Source: Azolla caroliniana (Eukaryota > Polypodiophyta). From it: 64,000 bases of DNA. This document shows, one piece after another, positions 11,996 through 24,029 of the stretch. The stretch is taken from contig JBHGNT010000008.1 in the NCBI GenBank assembly GCA_043228905.1, positions 19,282,001-19,346,000 of the forward strand, written 5' to 3'. Positions within the stretch are counted from its first letter, which is position 1. Each line of letters starts with the position of its first letter. A program made the translations under genes and the position numbers. Below the pieces are notes generated by a model, which was not told the origin of the DNA, searched no databases, and worked only from the letters and a program-made list of their open reading frames with translations.

Positions 11996-14900
11996 TCACA
12001 CTTTGTCATCATGGAACCACCACCTTGTCTCCTTTGGTGACCTGCCATTCCGACAATTAAGAACATATCGATCATTGTCCGCGGGCCTCACCTGTGGTAA
12101 AATGAAATGAGAGTTCACATCTACAATTAGGCATCCTGAGAAAAGAAAAAACTCATGAAATTTGGGAGCACCAAAATAGTTGATTAACATTACTGTATAG
12201 CAATGAAATTCTCTTACTATGTCAAATGTCATTAGAACTTACTTTCTCAGTTGAGCTGGATAGCATAGACAATATGCTCATACAAATGGAGCTGACAGTC
12301 ATCGCAGGGGACCAAGAATCGTATAATATATCTGCCAGATTGCACAAGTAAAAACACAATCAGGAAAATATCCAAGAATAATACTCACGATATAGGCATT
12401 TGTGGTTGGTGAAAGAGCGAAAATTATAAATATATGTACATACACACACAACCATATATATGCATGCACAAATGCACACGCACACATATTTATATTCATA
12501 TACATATTTACATAGATGTATACATGTATAAGATGTATTCATACAGACAAAATCTCAGGGTTCTACTAACTTTCCAACTGCGAAACTTTCCAAATCAATT
12601 TCAGAGGAATGAAATGAAACATTTCTTGTCTCCAGTACTCTTCTTGAGAAGAAAATACAAAGCTATGGGAAAGCTACTAAAAATGCAAATCTACACAAGA
12701 AAAGGGATGCAATCATTGATTGCAGAAATGCGATGGAGTAGCTCGTAGTGTAGGTTGATTCATGACACATAAATAACATGTTCCAGGATTGTGCCTAACT
12801 TTAGGCTGCCTTTCTGTGTATATGATATTAATTGAGCATGGATAAGGCTACAGGTTTCTATTTAGTAAATATTTAATAAATCATAATGGTGAGGGAAGAC
12901 TTGATCACTAGGGGTTGAGGGTGAGGGAATGGAAATCGAATTTATCATATTACTTTAAGACTATCAACCTAAACATTGAATCTGAACTTGAAATAGTAAA
13001 GAATTTAATGCAGAGGGGAAGGCTCTCTATAAAGCAGACACCATGTTTATGGTGAAGAAGATCCTATAATTATCATCACTCACCAAAAACGTGAACTTGG
13101 CAAAAACTCACCTAAGCATATATGTCCATTACTGTATATATGAGGGTGAAGTGGTGCGTTCTGAGTAAAAATGACCTGTGAACCACTTCCACGTTAGATA
13201 TTGGTTGGTTCAATCCTAAAACACATTTGACATTATTTATACATAATCAATCCATCAGTTTTGAATACCTGAGGTGCCTCCATGGGATAATTAGTTGGAA
13301 AATCCACTTGAAGATGATAGATTTCATTCTCATATAGAGTACTCGCAGCACCGACAACCTCTATCGTCCATCTAGAATCAATTAGTAACTTTTAGCCAAG
13401 GTATGACGCAGGTAAAACAAAATCAGCCTACCTTATCTTTTCTTGGTGTTTATTTGTCAATTGTTCATTCAATTGCAGACAAAATTAGCCTGCCTTAACA
13501 TTCATAATGGAGCACATATGAATTACATATGAATACAGAGAAATTATCTTTTCTAGGTGTTCACTTGTCAATTGTTCACTCAATAGCATACAAAATCTGC
13601 CTACCTTATCGTTCATAATGGAGCACATAAATTACATATTTTATCTACTTCTGATATCAAAGTGCAGCTACAAAATCCCTTAGAAGGGGAACCAGATATC
13701 AAAGTGCGGCTACAGAATAACGCATAAGAGAGAAGAGATTCAAGAATTGACCCATTATTTGCTGTATGCACTATGCATCAGATGAGGCTTTTTAGTCTAT
13801 GCTGTGATGGTGTGAACTCTTTGCAATGCAAAACTTAGTACCCTCGTGATGTTGTACTTGTTAAACAAGCCAACTGCAACATAGTTTGTGTTGAAGCTCG
13901 AGGATGATGCGGTCAAAGAGAAGTTCTATTAATGTTGATCTGATGACCATAATGAGCCCCTGCACCCATCATTGCTTCTGAATCAACATCCTGATTTCTT
14001 TCAGCTGGATGAAGACAACTTGTAATAAGGTCTTTGGCCGGGAGAGAACATAGATCCACCCCCCAACCCATTGTCAGTCATCAGATATGGATTAGGTTCA
14101 TAGGCATCATTCACTCATTGTCTGGTGAGATATGTCCCTGCTCTTACGTATCTATATTGAAGTCAGCGAGGTATTTGGAAACAATTATGCATTCTAGCTA
14201 GGGGAAAAAAGATGGTGTGATTTGTTTCAAAGATGAGTCATATCCATTCCTGTTGAGTATCTAACTTCACAAGGATCAAATGAAGGATTTACAAGATCTA
14301 TTCGAGCTACTTTGTTTTCCTGTTTTGGGGAAGACAATGCTTCTCAGCAAGGTATTTGAAACAATTACATGTTCTATCTAGGGGGCAAAAGATGTTGTGT
14401 GATTTGTTTCAAAGATGAGTTATATCCATTTGTGTTGAGTATCTAACTTCACAAGGATCAAGTATTTTCACGGATGTTTAGGATGTACAATTCTGGTAGT
14501 TATATTTCATTTTAGTTTGAGAATGCAATCTGATGTATGGGGTAGTGTGAGCAAGCAAGGGGCGGTTAGCGACATTATTCAAGAAAATTTCGCCTGCTTA
14601 CTAGAAATCTCAAGATGCTGGCACAAAAAGGGTTCTTCTGCAACAATACCAGGAAATAATGATAACACTTGAAATATTCACATCAATTCCCTAGGCACAA
14701 TGTAGCGGATGAAATCAAGATCCATAGACTCACCCCATCATCCCCATCGGATAGGAACTATGAGATCACCTCAGGGGTGCTGAACACATTTGAGGGTTAC
14801 AAATTGACTGTAAAACCAGATCCAACGAGCAGTGGATGTGTCTGACCAAGACTAATTAATCTTCTTCCGTTTTATGAGCATAACAACAGTCTTTTTCTTG

Positions 14901-15686
14901 CACTCACCTCAGTAAGGTATTTAATGCAGGTTTGCACAAGGGGGATCATAACTATTACAGTAAATTAACATAGTCAACTCCAGCCCACCTAAAGAACTTC
15001 AAAAGGGCTGTAAAACTCCAATCAAACCAGCAGTTAACCATGAATAATTGCAACAGCTTTTCGTTATCTAACATGAGTGCTAATTCTTTTCCACAACTGA
15101 ATTTCGATGTTTCATCAAAAGAGGTTTGGTTTGTTCGCATGAGGCAAATTTCTCTCATGTCATCAAATGTCACCTCTTCAAAAATAAATATCTTTGTTCC
15201 CTCATTTTTCCTGTCACCTAGAACTTTTAAGCACATTTACATAGGGCCTCCTCACTTGAAGCGAGTTTATAAGGCACAACTTGGCAATTGGACACACACC
15301 AGAACAAACATAAAAATCCAATACTAAATAAACTAACATGGCAATTCAAAGGCCTGAGGATCTTGGCTCCTCCAGTCTATGGACCATTGCGACAATGGCT
15401 CCTCCATTCTATGTCATATTGCCTAATTTCAAGATTTCCGAGGAGCAAGTAAAATAAATTAAAATGCAGCAAATAAAAATGGAAATAAAATAGTGATTAC
15501 ATAATGTAATAAAAGCAAACAAAATAACACCTCCTTACAATAAAGGTGATCTCAACGAGTAGGACAAATTGATTATTTTAGAATGGCATTGGCATATTCA
15601 TAGAAGGACAAAAATTAAAAGTTGAAACAAATCACGATGACTTTAAAAAAGCTATCTACACTTCTGTAAATTAAAATCAGAGAAAT

Positions 15687-15719
<33 letters not shown>

Positions 15720-18084
15720 CAAAAAAGATAGTGCAGCACAGATAGATAGTGCAGCACACCACAAATACTAATATACTATATTTATACTTGACCAGAAAGA
15801 ATAAAATAGCTTTCTATCAATGTTCTGACTGATGGTTGACAACATCTCTGTCACCAGTATATAACTTGAATTTAGAACAGATAGAGCAGCACAGGCACAA
15901 ATACTAAAATATTCTAATTATACTTGACAAGAAAGAATATGAAAGCCTTCTATCAAAGTTTTGACTGATGATTGACAACATCTCTGTCACCAGTATATAA
16001 CTTGGATTTAGAACCTCTATTTCATGCAACAGTTCGTCCTTTTATAACAAATAATGAAACAGAACCTAGTTATTATACAAAGGTTATTCTGAGTTTCGCA
16101 GTGACCCTCCCAAACGTCACTCATGAGAGACTTGCTTTTCCTCCCGGCACCACTGATGTTAATCAAGGTGTTTTTACAGAACCAGGAAAGAACAAGGCAA
16201 ATCTACGAAATTCCTTGGGGTCAGTACGAAATTCCTTGGGGTCAACATAAGAAGCCTACACAGGTAAACAGACAAGACCATGGAACATGAATTAACAAGT
16301 GTTAATTTACATTTTCATATCTGGGCCTGGCCTCCTTATTTTCAGTACGTCATGCTCATCTATATCTATCAGAAAGAAGCAAAACACGCATAGATCTAAT
16401 TAATGGACTCACCCGGAGGAAAGTACCTTTGAAGATCATCAGAAACGTTGTGTTTGAATCCAGTAGGGGGATTTTGCTGCCATTCTTTGAGCTCCTTTTG
16501 TAAGCGATTGGCTGCAATTCTGCTCAGTCTCTGACAGCATAAACAAAGAAAAAATAATCCTCTTAGAATTAATCTAACAAGAGTAAATAGGGCTCAAAAT
16601 TCCATGATCAATAACTGATTTTGTAGATCGAAGGTTTGTTGCATTTTTTTAGAGCAAACAATCAATACATAAGTTTGCCTAAAAATCTCTCCAGAATCAA
16701 GAAAGTTATTACAAGGTCAAACTCTTTGTGCAGGTTTAGGAAAGGAGCAAATGTGCCAAAAAAATATTTGGAATCAAAAAAGATATTTCCTGATCAGAAA
16801 CGATGTTCAGTTTTGAGAATGAATCTACAATGAATTAATTTTCCTAGAAAGTCTACAAAATTAAGAAATTCATTTCTTTATCAAAATCTTAACTCAATCT
16901 TAAAATGGGTAAAAAAACCCATAACTTTCTTCGACTTCCCAGTACTAAAGAACTCGATTTCTAAGTAAAAAGATTTGTTCAGTTTTAGAGAGAGTGGATT
17001 TGCTTAACCACTCTCGAGAATCAAGAAACCTAAACTATCTCAATCAGAAACTTTGATCAGTTTCCATACTGAGTCTACAAAGAACAGAGTTTCCTACAAA
17101 CTCTCCAGAATACAGAAACTAATTTCTAGATAAAATCTTTGATCAGTTTTAGGAATGAGCATATAAAGGTCAACTTTACTTCAAACAGCAATCCAGAACC
17201 AAGAAACTTAAAGATCTGACGCCTTTTTCGGTTTTTTGACTTAGATCTATAAAGATTAAAACCTACCTCGAAATCCGGAATTTTTAATTCTACACCAAAA
17301 TCTTTGCTCATATTTTTTTTATTGATCTTTACTTTAAAACACTCCAAAATCAAGAAATCTGTTTCTAGGTCGAAAGACATTCCTGTATTTCTCTGCAATG
17401 AGTATTTCTAGGTCAAAAGCTTTGTTCGCTCATTAGAACGGATCTATGAAGAACGAATGTGCAGAAATCTCCAGAATCAATTACTCTTTTAGTTTCTAGA
17501 GTGAGTCAAGAAATAGCATACACTCTCCAGAATCAAGAAGACCATTTCTAGATAAAAATCGTTCAGTTGATCAAACACTCTTCTAGGAAACAAATAACAA
17601 GAAATACATTTCTAGATCAAAGAATTGTGATAAAAGATTTCACATAACGAAATAAATTTCCAGAAATAAGAAATCTAATTCAAGATTGTTAGGAAATAAA
17701 AACAATAACTCTCGAAGCGGATTCCAACAATGAAGACGAGTTTCCATCGAAACAACAGGAATTTTCCATTTTCCATTAGATAGAAGGGTTATGAGCTTGT
17801 GATAAAAACCAAAGGAAAAAAGAAACTGTACAGAACGATTTCTCCAAGAAAGATATCCAAGGAGAGAAAAACACGGAGCATTTTCTGACATCAAAATAAA
17901 AAGAGCTGAGGAATCCGTAGATGTATGTGACTGTTGAGAGTCGTGCTGGAAACGGGACGGTCTTATCAAACGACAAAAGGCGGGTACCATTACCACCAAG
18001 GGAAATCACACAGCATTTGTCGGAACAAAAAGATCTTCTGATCAGATCGGAGCGGGAACAGATCAGGAGGAACTATAAACACAG

Positions 18085-18129
<45 letters not shown>

Positions 18130-18151
18130 AGACCTGCGATGAAGAACCCAT
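11996..18151 (-). CDS. Ubiquitin-conjugating enzyme E2 (UBC15-18 group)
   Basis: Six exons join into a 157-residue E2: 18151-18134, 16530-16427, 13371-13269, 13175-13112, 12331-12243 and 12091-11996. All introns are GT-AG with matching phases. The protein opens MGSSSQ, then the alpha-1 helix ([11 protein letters not shown]) and the beta-sheet core ([15 protein letters not shown]). The [15 protein letters not shown] motif carries the catalytic Cys, followed by WSPAMTV, and the tail ends in RWWFHDDKV. That tail is diagnostic of the Arabidopsis UBC15-18 group. It accepts ubiquitin from E1 as a thioester and passes it on with an E3. The gene spans 6.2 kb because introns 1 (1.6 kb) and 2 (3.1 kb) hold old repeats. 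A (GA)n run at 18088-18126 lies in the leader. All catalytic features are present, so it should be functional. Confidence 0.93.
13430..13640. repeat. ~117-bp direct duplication in E2 intron 2
   Basis: The stretch 'ttatcttttct.ggtgtt.a.ttgtcaattgttca.tcaat...' through 'ttcataatggagcacat' appears twice, from about 13434 and 13550. Non-coding. Confidence 0.6.
14160..14470. repeat. ~178-bp spaced direct duplication in E2 intron 2
   Basis: 'aggtattt.gaaacaatta...ttct..ctaggggg.aaaagatg.tgtgatttgtttcaaagatga' and the following 'gttgagtatctaacttcacaaggatcaa' occur from about 14170 and again from about 14350. The copies differ by scattered substitutions, so this is an old segmental duplication inside the intron. 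Confidence 0.65.
15690..16014. repeat. (GA)n and 136-bp tandem duplication in E2 intron 2
   Basis: A (GA)n tract at about 15690-15716 is followed by two tandem copies of a 136-bp unit. The anchor 'gacaacatctctgtcaccag' is at 15838 and 15974, and each copy contains 'gcagcac...caaatacta...atacttgac.agaaagaata'. Non-coding. Confidence 0.7.
16640..17660. repeat. Degenerate repeat field in E2 intron 1
   Basis: The first intron is filled with diverged copies of a motif pair, 'ctctccagaatcaagaaa' followed by 'tttctagatcaaaatctttgatcagttttag.a.tga', for example near 16690, 17010, 17101, 17191, 17342, 17468 and 17522. Spacing is irregular (about 55-150 bp). It looks like an old tandem array; no coding function is seen. 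Confidence 0.55.
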
Positions 18152-18221
18152 TGCTTTGCTGAAATGAGAAATGCTCAGAAATCCAAACCATTTTCTGGGA
18201 CTTTGTATTCAGGAATTTTAT

Positions 18222-18281
18222 TATTTTTATTTTTATTTTTATTTTTATTATTATTATTATTATTATTTAGGGGGGGGGGGC
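18222..18281. repeat. (TTTTA)n/(TTA)n then G10
   Basis: Simple repeat: TTTTTA units, then TTA units, then a run of ten G, upstream of the E2 gene. Confidence 0.95.
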
Positions 18282-18423
18282 ATTTTATGGAAATTACCAA
18301 AATACCCCTCTCTTTCTCTTCTTCTTTTCCATGAGATTTCTGGTACCACCACCCTCCTGTCTCCAAACAAATTTTGTCCGATCAACACACATAGGCTCCG
18401 TAGGTCTCCTCACCAGATCCATG

Positions 18424-18500
<77 letters not shown>
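18424..18500. repeat. (CT)n microsatellite, low-coordinate flank of the LINE
   Basis: A long, almost pure CT run. A matching (CT)n run lies on the other side of the LINE (20619-20684), so the LINE probably entered a pre-existing CT microsatellite. Confidence 0.9.
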
Positions 18501-18502
<2 letters not shown>

Positions 18503-18504
18503 TT

Positions 18505-18814
18505 GGTAAAAGCACATTGTATGAAAAATCCACTTAGTTACAACACTTCTTAATCTCCTCTACCTATCACATGCCTGTGTCGGGAGAGGGATGTTCTGTA
18601 ATGCTACTAAAAAACCCGAATATGCATTTGAGGAAATGATCCCCGCATGCTCTCTCTTTGGTAAAAGCACATTGTATGAAAAATCCACTTAGTTACAACA
18701 CTTCTTAGTCTCCTCTACCTATCACATGCCTGTGTCGGGAGAGGGACGTTCTGTAATGCTACTAAAAAACCCGAATATGCATTTGAGGAAATGATCCCCG
18801 CATGCTCTAACATC
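18505..18814. repeat. 155-bp tandem duplication at the LINE 3' end
   Basis: Two near-identical copies start at 18505 and 18660 ('ggtaaaagcacattgtatg' anchor). They differ at only a few sites (aatctcc/agtctcc, ggatgtt/ggacgtt). Confidence 0.9.
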
Positions 18815-18838
18815 CAAAATTTCCACATGAGAATACCT

Positions 18839-19192
18839 TTAAGCTTCTTTATATATATAGGCTTTCACCCCATGTCTATTATCAAACATGAAAGCATTAC
18901 GCATATTCCAATTGTGTTGTAGACACCAGTAACGTAAAAATTGGAACAATATCTCCATCTCATCATTTGATCCATTTTGAACATAATGAGAAAAAACCCT
19001 TTGTTGAGGTCTCAAACAACAATGAGTTAAAACTTGCCAAATGTCCGATAAGTACTTCCAAATGGTACACGTTATAGGACATTTAATGAACCTATGTGTA
19101 CTATCCTCCAATGGAACAGTGAAAAAGAAACAAGTGCCAGACCCTAGTCCTCGTCTCTTTAAGGCCGAACCTAATTGGAGCCCACCAATCAT
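18839..19192 (-). pseudogene. LINE zinc-binding (zf-RVT-like) domain remnant
   Basis: This frame continues the same LINE after stop codons. It contains the FFFTVPLEDSTHRFIKCP pattern typical of the reverse-transcriptase zinc-binding tail, followed by IWKYLSDIWQ. It ends with a stop at 18839-18841 ahead of the duplicated 3' UTR. Confidence 0.7.
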
Positions 19193-19429
19193 GACTCTCC
19201 ATATGAATACCTTTGCACAAAATGGTAGATGGGAATGCCAACTATGTTATAATATATTCCACCACCTTGCAGCTGACTTATATACATTCCACACCTTCGT
19301 TGCTTTAGGAGATAGCCAAGATATTGATGTCATCGCATGATGATACAATATATTTGTAGTGACTTGTAACAAGTGTGTACCATCTTGTAACCGCCAATCT
19401 ACCCAAGGTGCAAAATTGGTTTTCAATGG

Positions 19430-20536
19430 CTAGGATCCTTGCAACAATGGTATATCATGTAATTTCTCCCAAATAAATCCATAATTTGGGGGAATACATA
19501 ACCATCTCTTGGCATCATCAAAATCTGACAACCTTTGAGATTCATTATCAACCACATCTTCCAAATGTACAATCCCCAATTGAAATAAACGATTGAATTG
19601 AGATCTCAACTTCTCTTTCCCATGCCAAAACAACACTTGAGAAGAAACAAGCAATTCATTTTGTAATGAATTACAATATTCTCGATCACTTGATGGTCCC
19701 CATTCAAAAAGAGATAATGCATCTCGCCATGATCTTACCAAATGTTGTCCACATACAGAATGTCGAATCTTTAGAGGAATACTTCCATTCATTAGTGACC
19801 ACCATGATGCTTGAATCTTTGTTTTCCCATGCACCAATCCTTCATGCTCAATAAAATATTGCATCATAGATATCGATGGTTGATCTTGTTGACATATATC
19901 TTGTAATAATGTAAATCTACGAGCCATCAAATGCCTTTCCAAATCCAATATTGTTGTACCACCTAACCTTTTAAGAGCGGCCAAATGGTCCCATGAAATC
20001 CATGTAACTCCCATCATTTCTCCCTTCCGCCACAACATGAACCGAATAAGTTGTAACATGCTTTGTAATGTCTTCTTAGTCCAAGGAAGTAAAGGCAAAA
20101 AATATAATAACATGGGTATTAAGATACACTGCACCACTTTGAGTCGTACATGAAAGGGCCATAATTGAGACTTCCAATACATAAATTTGTCCCTCAATTT
20201 ACTACCAATCCAATCAATCAATTGAACATTTGTAACATCAATTCCTAATGGATAACCCAAATGTCGATAAATTGAACCTCGTGTAATCACTGACCCTCGC
20301 CATCCCAAACATTCCAAATCCCTCTCTATACAAGAAATAAGGCAAGACTTCCTCCAATTTATATACAACCCTAAAGCCAAAGCAAATTGATCCCAAACTT
20401 GCGTACTCCTTTTAAGATTTTCTTTTGAGGCTTGTAAAAACATAAAAGAATCATCTGTCAATGCTTGTGCCATCAATTGTCCACCAAAAGGAAGATGCAA
20501 ACCCACAATATCACCACTGGCCACAAGATTTGACAA
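19430..20536 (-). pseudogene. LINE reverse transcriptase C-terminal half
   Basis: An open frame of 368 codons holding the second half of the reverse transcriptase palm plus thumb and connection. Landmarks are the catalytic-loop segment near residue 30 (LTDDSFMF), INWRKSCLISC near residue 58, HLGYPLG near residue 92, and the LLPWTKKTL...LRFMLWRKGE-like stretch near residues 150-170. The N-terminal half, including the first catalytic Asp, is missing. The first residue is encoded by TTG, not ATG: it is simply where the sense-oriented part starts after the inversion joint. Confidence 0.8.
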
Positions 20537-20615
20537 TATTACTCTGAAAGTGTTTCTTACTAGATCCGTGCGGCAAGGATGTCCACTAAGCCCGTTGTTG
20601 TTTGCTATTGTTACA

Positions 20616-20618
<3 letters not shown>

Positions 20619-20684
<66 letters not shown>
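20619..20684. repeat. (CT)n microsatellite, high-coordinate flank of the LINE
   Basis: A CT run directly abutting the inverted LINE segment; counterpart of 18424-18500. Confidence 0.9.
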
Positions 20685-20687
<3 letters not shown>

Positions 20688-20969
20688 CCCTATATGCGTC
20701 TAGAGACACTAGCTCTTGGTATAACATAGTAGTGAGTTGGTTACTTACAAATGGCATAGACATTAATAACCTACCTCCCCTTAAGTACAACCATGGGACT
20801 GATCAAAACTTTAATATCTAATGAAGACTGTAATAAAGTAATATACCAAGAAATATGGCAAATTTACACCCAATATACATGGATCACCCCACGAGAGCCA
20901 TTCCCATCTAAAATGTTGTACTATTAGGAACACTTCTTGCACTTCTCTAAGTTAGGTTTTATTACATGA

Positions 20970-21220
20970 CCAAGATATCTAGATACATTCTTATCAAATG
21001 CACTAAGGGTGGCCATTGGACAACTTAGGATATCATCTCACCAACTTGAGATTGAAGAATGGTCGGGCTAATAGAGTCCCTAGAGAGGAAAGGCTATGTA
21101 GATTATGTCACATAGAGATAGAGGATGAGTATCACTTTACATGCAAGTGTCCAACCTATGCCGAGATAAGGGCGATATGCAAGACATATTAGGACCCTCT
21201 CCCACCCTATCCAAACTATT
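20970..21220 (+). pseudogene. Zinc-finger tail fragment of a LINE-like element
   Basis: Conceptual translation shows LRVAIGQLRISSHQLEIE, then after frame breaks RVPREERLCRLCHIEIEDE.HFTCKCPTY.EIR. This C-x2-C-(ED)E-H-C arrangement is typical of the C-terminal zinc-binding region of non-LTR reverse transcriptases. Stops and small indels show it is dead. No upstream reverse transcriptase block is recognised next to it. Confidence 0.55.
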
Positions 21221-21365
21221 AGATACCCCGAATATAAAGAGACTAGGTAGGTATATCTTAGAGCTAAAATAATATAGGGAGAATAAGCTACAGAGTGTTA
21301 ACCATAACCCTTTTACTATTCATCAACATGTAAGTAGTTTAATTTTTCAGGAACAAGGGGAGACA

Positions 21366-21623
21366 ATGAATGTGGATACACTTATGCCACTTGGCCTCTC
21401 TCTTGAGGAAGCAGAAATGCAAAGAACAACCAAACGCCCTCGGATGTTGGGCTTCAAAACAACTCGACATGGAGTAGAAACGATTAAGAAGATAAGGGAA
21501 TGTGAGCTACGCGGACTAGAAGCTATGGTTGGGGTACCTTCTACATTGGGACCACTAGGGGCCACATCCACATCGAAACCCTTTGACCTCTCGCTTCTTT
21601 TCGAGAGACTTGGATGGAAATGA
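21366..21623 (+). other. Open frame of unknown origin
   Basis: An 85-codon frame (ATG 21366, stop 21621-21623) with no recognised family. It follows the LINE-tail fragment by 150 bp and may be part of the same decayed element. Weak evidence of being a gene. Confidence 0.2.
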
Positions 21624-21827
21624 AACTAGGCCTAATATAAAGCCATTTCATTGTAGAAGATGTTTGTTATTTTACTAGACCTATTTAGCTTAAGCTCTAT
21701 TTTTATTTTTATTTTATTTTCACTTTCAATGAATGGGTAAATATGGCATTTTGTTGTAAACCAATTGTCTCATGGGCCAATTTTGGCCTTAAAAGACATT
21801 AATATATCTTTCTTTGTTTCTTTTATT

Positions 21828-21858
<31 letters not shown>

Positions 21859-24029
21859 TTGTTTGTGTCGGTGGCTCGTAATGTGCCGCTTGTCTAATAG
21901 ACTACTGGTGATTCCTTTGGCCTGCCTGGGCTTGTCTAATCTAGGGGAGGGGACTCCACCAGTGGCATGCAATGCCAACTCTTAGGCTAGACTATGAAAG
22001 GTGTAGAAGGATGGAGTTTTCCAAGGTATATATGTATAAGTTGGCCTTATATGTTGGTCATCATTCGCTTTGAGAAGCAAGCAAACATGTCGGGGAAAGG
22101 AACATATGGGATTGGATACCTCGGTACGTCCAGAAAAGTTATCTACATATACAATGAGTTTCTCTTTCTTATCTCTTTCTCTAGGCTCCCTCCCCTCCCT
22201 CCCTCTACAGTTTGGTCAAACAATCTTCGAGAGGAAATCTTCACAGAGATGTATTTTATAAAAAACGTGGGATTACACTTATTTATTTCATAAATATTGA
22301 ATGCTTTTTGTTGCCTTGTTCTAACTTCTCACACGATGACTATATATATGCTCGGTCAATGTTTTAGCTTTGGAACACGTGAAATTGTGGAAATAAGTGT
22401 ATGATTCTATGGGTTACGAGATTTAGTTATTAGTTTGTATGTTTTAATTAACGACATGCCATTTAGTAAATTAAGGGGTCGGTTCGTAAGTATCAAGGTC
22501 TTTAATTGTGGAAATCTAGTACAATTGCATGCAATTTAATGAAGGATGCATTAATTTAAGCAACAAGATTCTAATTCAAAGGATTAAGAAGTCTTTTATT
22601 GAGGAGATCATAACACTTAGTTGTAACTTGTTGTCTATTAAATTAACTCTAATGGAAACCTTTAAGAATTAGCTTTGTATCGAAGGTAGTGGATGATGGG
22701 TAAATGTCCATTAATGTATAGATACTTATTTGAACTTCTGAGAAGATCAAATACACAAATGAATAAGACTGGCAATGCGTGACATGGTGCTTTTTCTATG
22801 CTTCATTGTTTTCTAAGATGAATTGTTCCTCTTGGGTGAACTTCGCCCATTATTCCCTAAGAGCTCTATTATTATATCAAGGCATCGATTTGTTATGATT
22901 AAATATTTGGTTAATGAGTCAACTTTCCTTTCTTTTACAGGGTGTTAGAATCAATACTTTTTAAAATGCACCAACGATATAGGTGACATTATTCAAATAG
23001 CGAGGGTTGTGTTTCATCAAATAGCAAAGTAATCTTGTATATATTATTCCTTTAGTGTCCTTTTTTATAAATTCAACGGAATATGATTAATTTCAAGCTT
23101 CAATGTTAATTATATAGGTAAAATAGTGGAACCTTATGTTTTGCTTTATTATTATTATATATATTTCACGATAGAAATGTTCCTCGACAATGTCTCATGC
23201 GCGCTTTTGACCACCAAGTGAGTAGTATATGTGATTTGGTCTTCATTTGTGACTTTCACGATAATTGTTTCACCTCCCTATTGTCAAGATTTTTTGATCC
23301 TTCTACATGGAAGCTTAACGTGCTATCAAAGGATTCTCAACTTTAGAGACTTGTTGCACACACTTTTGTCAAGGCTTAGTATTGATTCAAGAATCATCGA
23401 GGATGAACTTTTAATATTATAGTATGTAAAATTCGTGTTCGTCTAGCATAACATTCGTTTTCCTACGTTGGAAAACGAATGCGAATGTTATTCAAACATT
23501 CTTGTGTGTGTTTTTTTTGTTTTTTCCCCATTTTTTAATGTTTTTTTTCATTTTTGAGGCTTATTTACCTCATAATAAATAGTTAATCCAAAAGTATGGT
23601 ATTTATCATTCTTGAGGGTGTTTTTCTTACACGAAAGCGAATGCACGTATGGTTCATACTATGTTTAATATCTTTAATATTTAGCAAACAGAAGGTAAGT
23701 ATTAGGCAATAAAGAGGCTCCTTCTTCAAAAGGCTTTTAACTCTACACATGCTCGCGAACCAATAATGTCTTGAGTATCAATATATTGTGTCTTTTTTAG
23801 CATAAAACACACCATTGTACCTTTACTTTCTAAAAACTTAATGAATCTACCATAATGTTTTCTTACCCCCTCACATTTCTCAAATTTATTGAGTACAATT
23901 TCATTTCAATTAGAACTTTAATTCAACAATAATAAAGATTTAACACAAGTGGGTTAGAGGCTTTAATCTCTTGCATTATATGAGCAAGAGTTTGAACGAT
24001 TTAGGTGTCCATGGGGGTCTTCTAATGTA
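21624..24029. other. AT-rich intergenic, nothing recognised
   Basis: Includes a (CT)n tract near 21828-21860 and a CCTCCC-rich spot near 22190. No convincing coding stretch, element terminus or RNA gene. Confidence 0.55.

Larger units (their letters stand above)
18501..20618 (-). mobile_element. 5'-truncated LINE with inverted 5' end
   Basis: On the minus strand from 20536 downward there is the C-terminal half of a non-LTR reverse transcriptase. It begins just upstream of the catalytic-loop region (AQALTDDSFMFLQ, with Thr-Asp-Asp in the usual Ala-Asp-Asp place), then thumb/connection sequence. After stops near 19430 and 19237 comes a zinc-binding domain with the C...ED..H....C pattern near 19100. 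The preceding reverse transcriptase block (TRSVRQGCPLSPLLFAIVTH) is on the opposite strand at about 20537-20617, as in a twin-priming inversion. The 3' UTR at 18505-18814 is a 155-bp tandem duplication. No poly(A) tail is obvious; both ends abut (CT)n. Inactive. Confidence 0.85.

Noticed and set aside
18171-18537. Open frames on both strands through the (CT)n tract
   Set aside because: They encode Leu-Ser or Arg-Glu dipeptide repeats from a microsatellite; no gene.
20579-20821. Plus-strand frame of 80 codons with Leu-Ser repeats
   Set aside because: It is the inverted LINE segment's neighbour plus a (CT)n tract, in a frame other than the RT frame.
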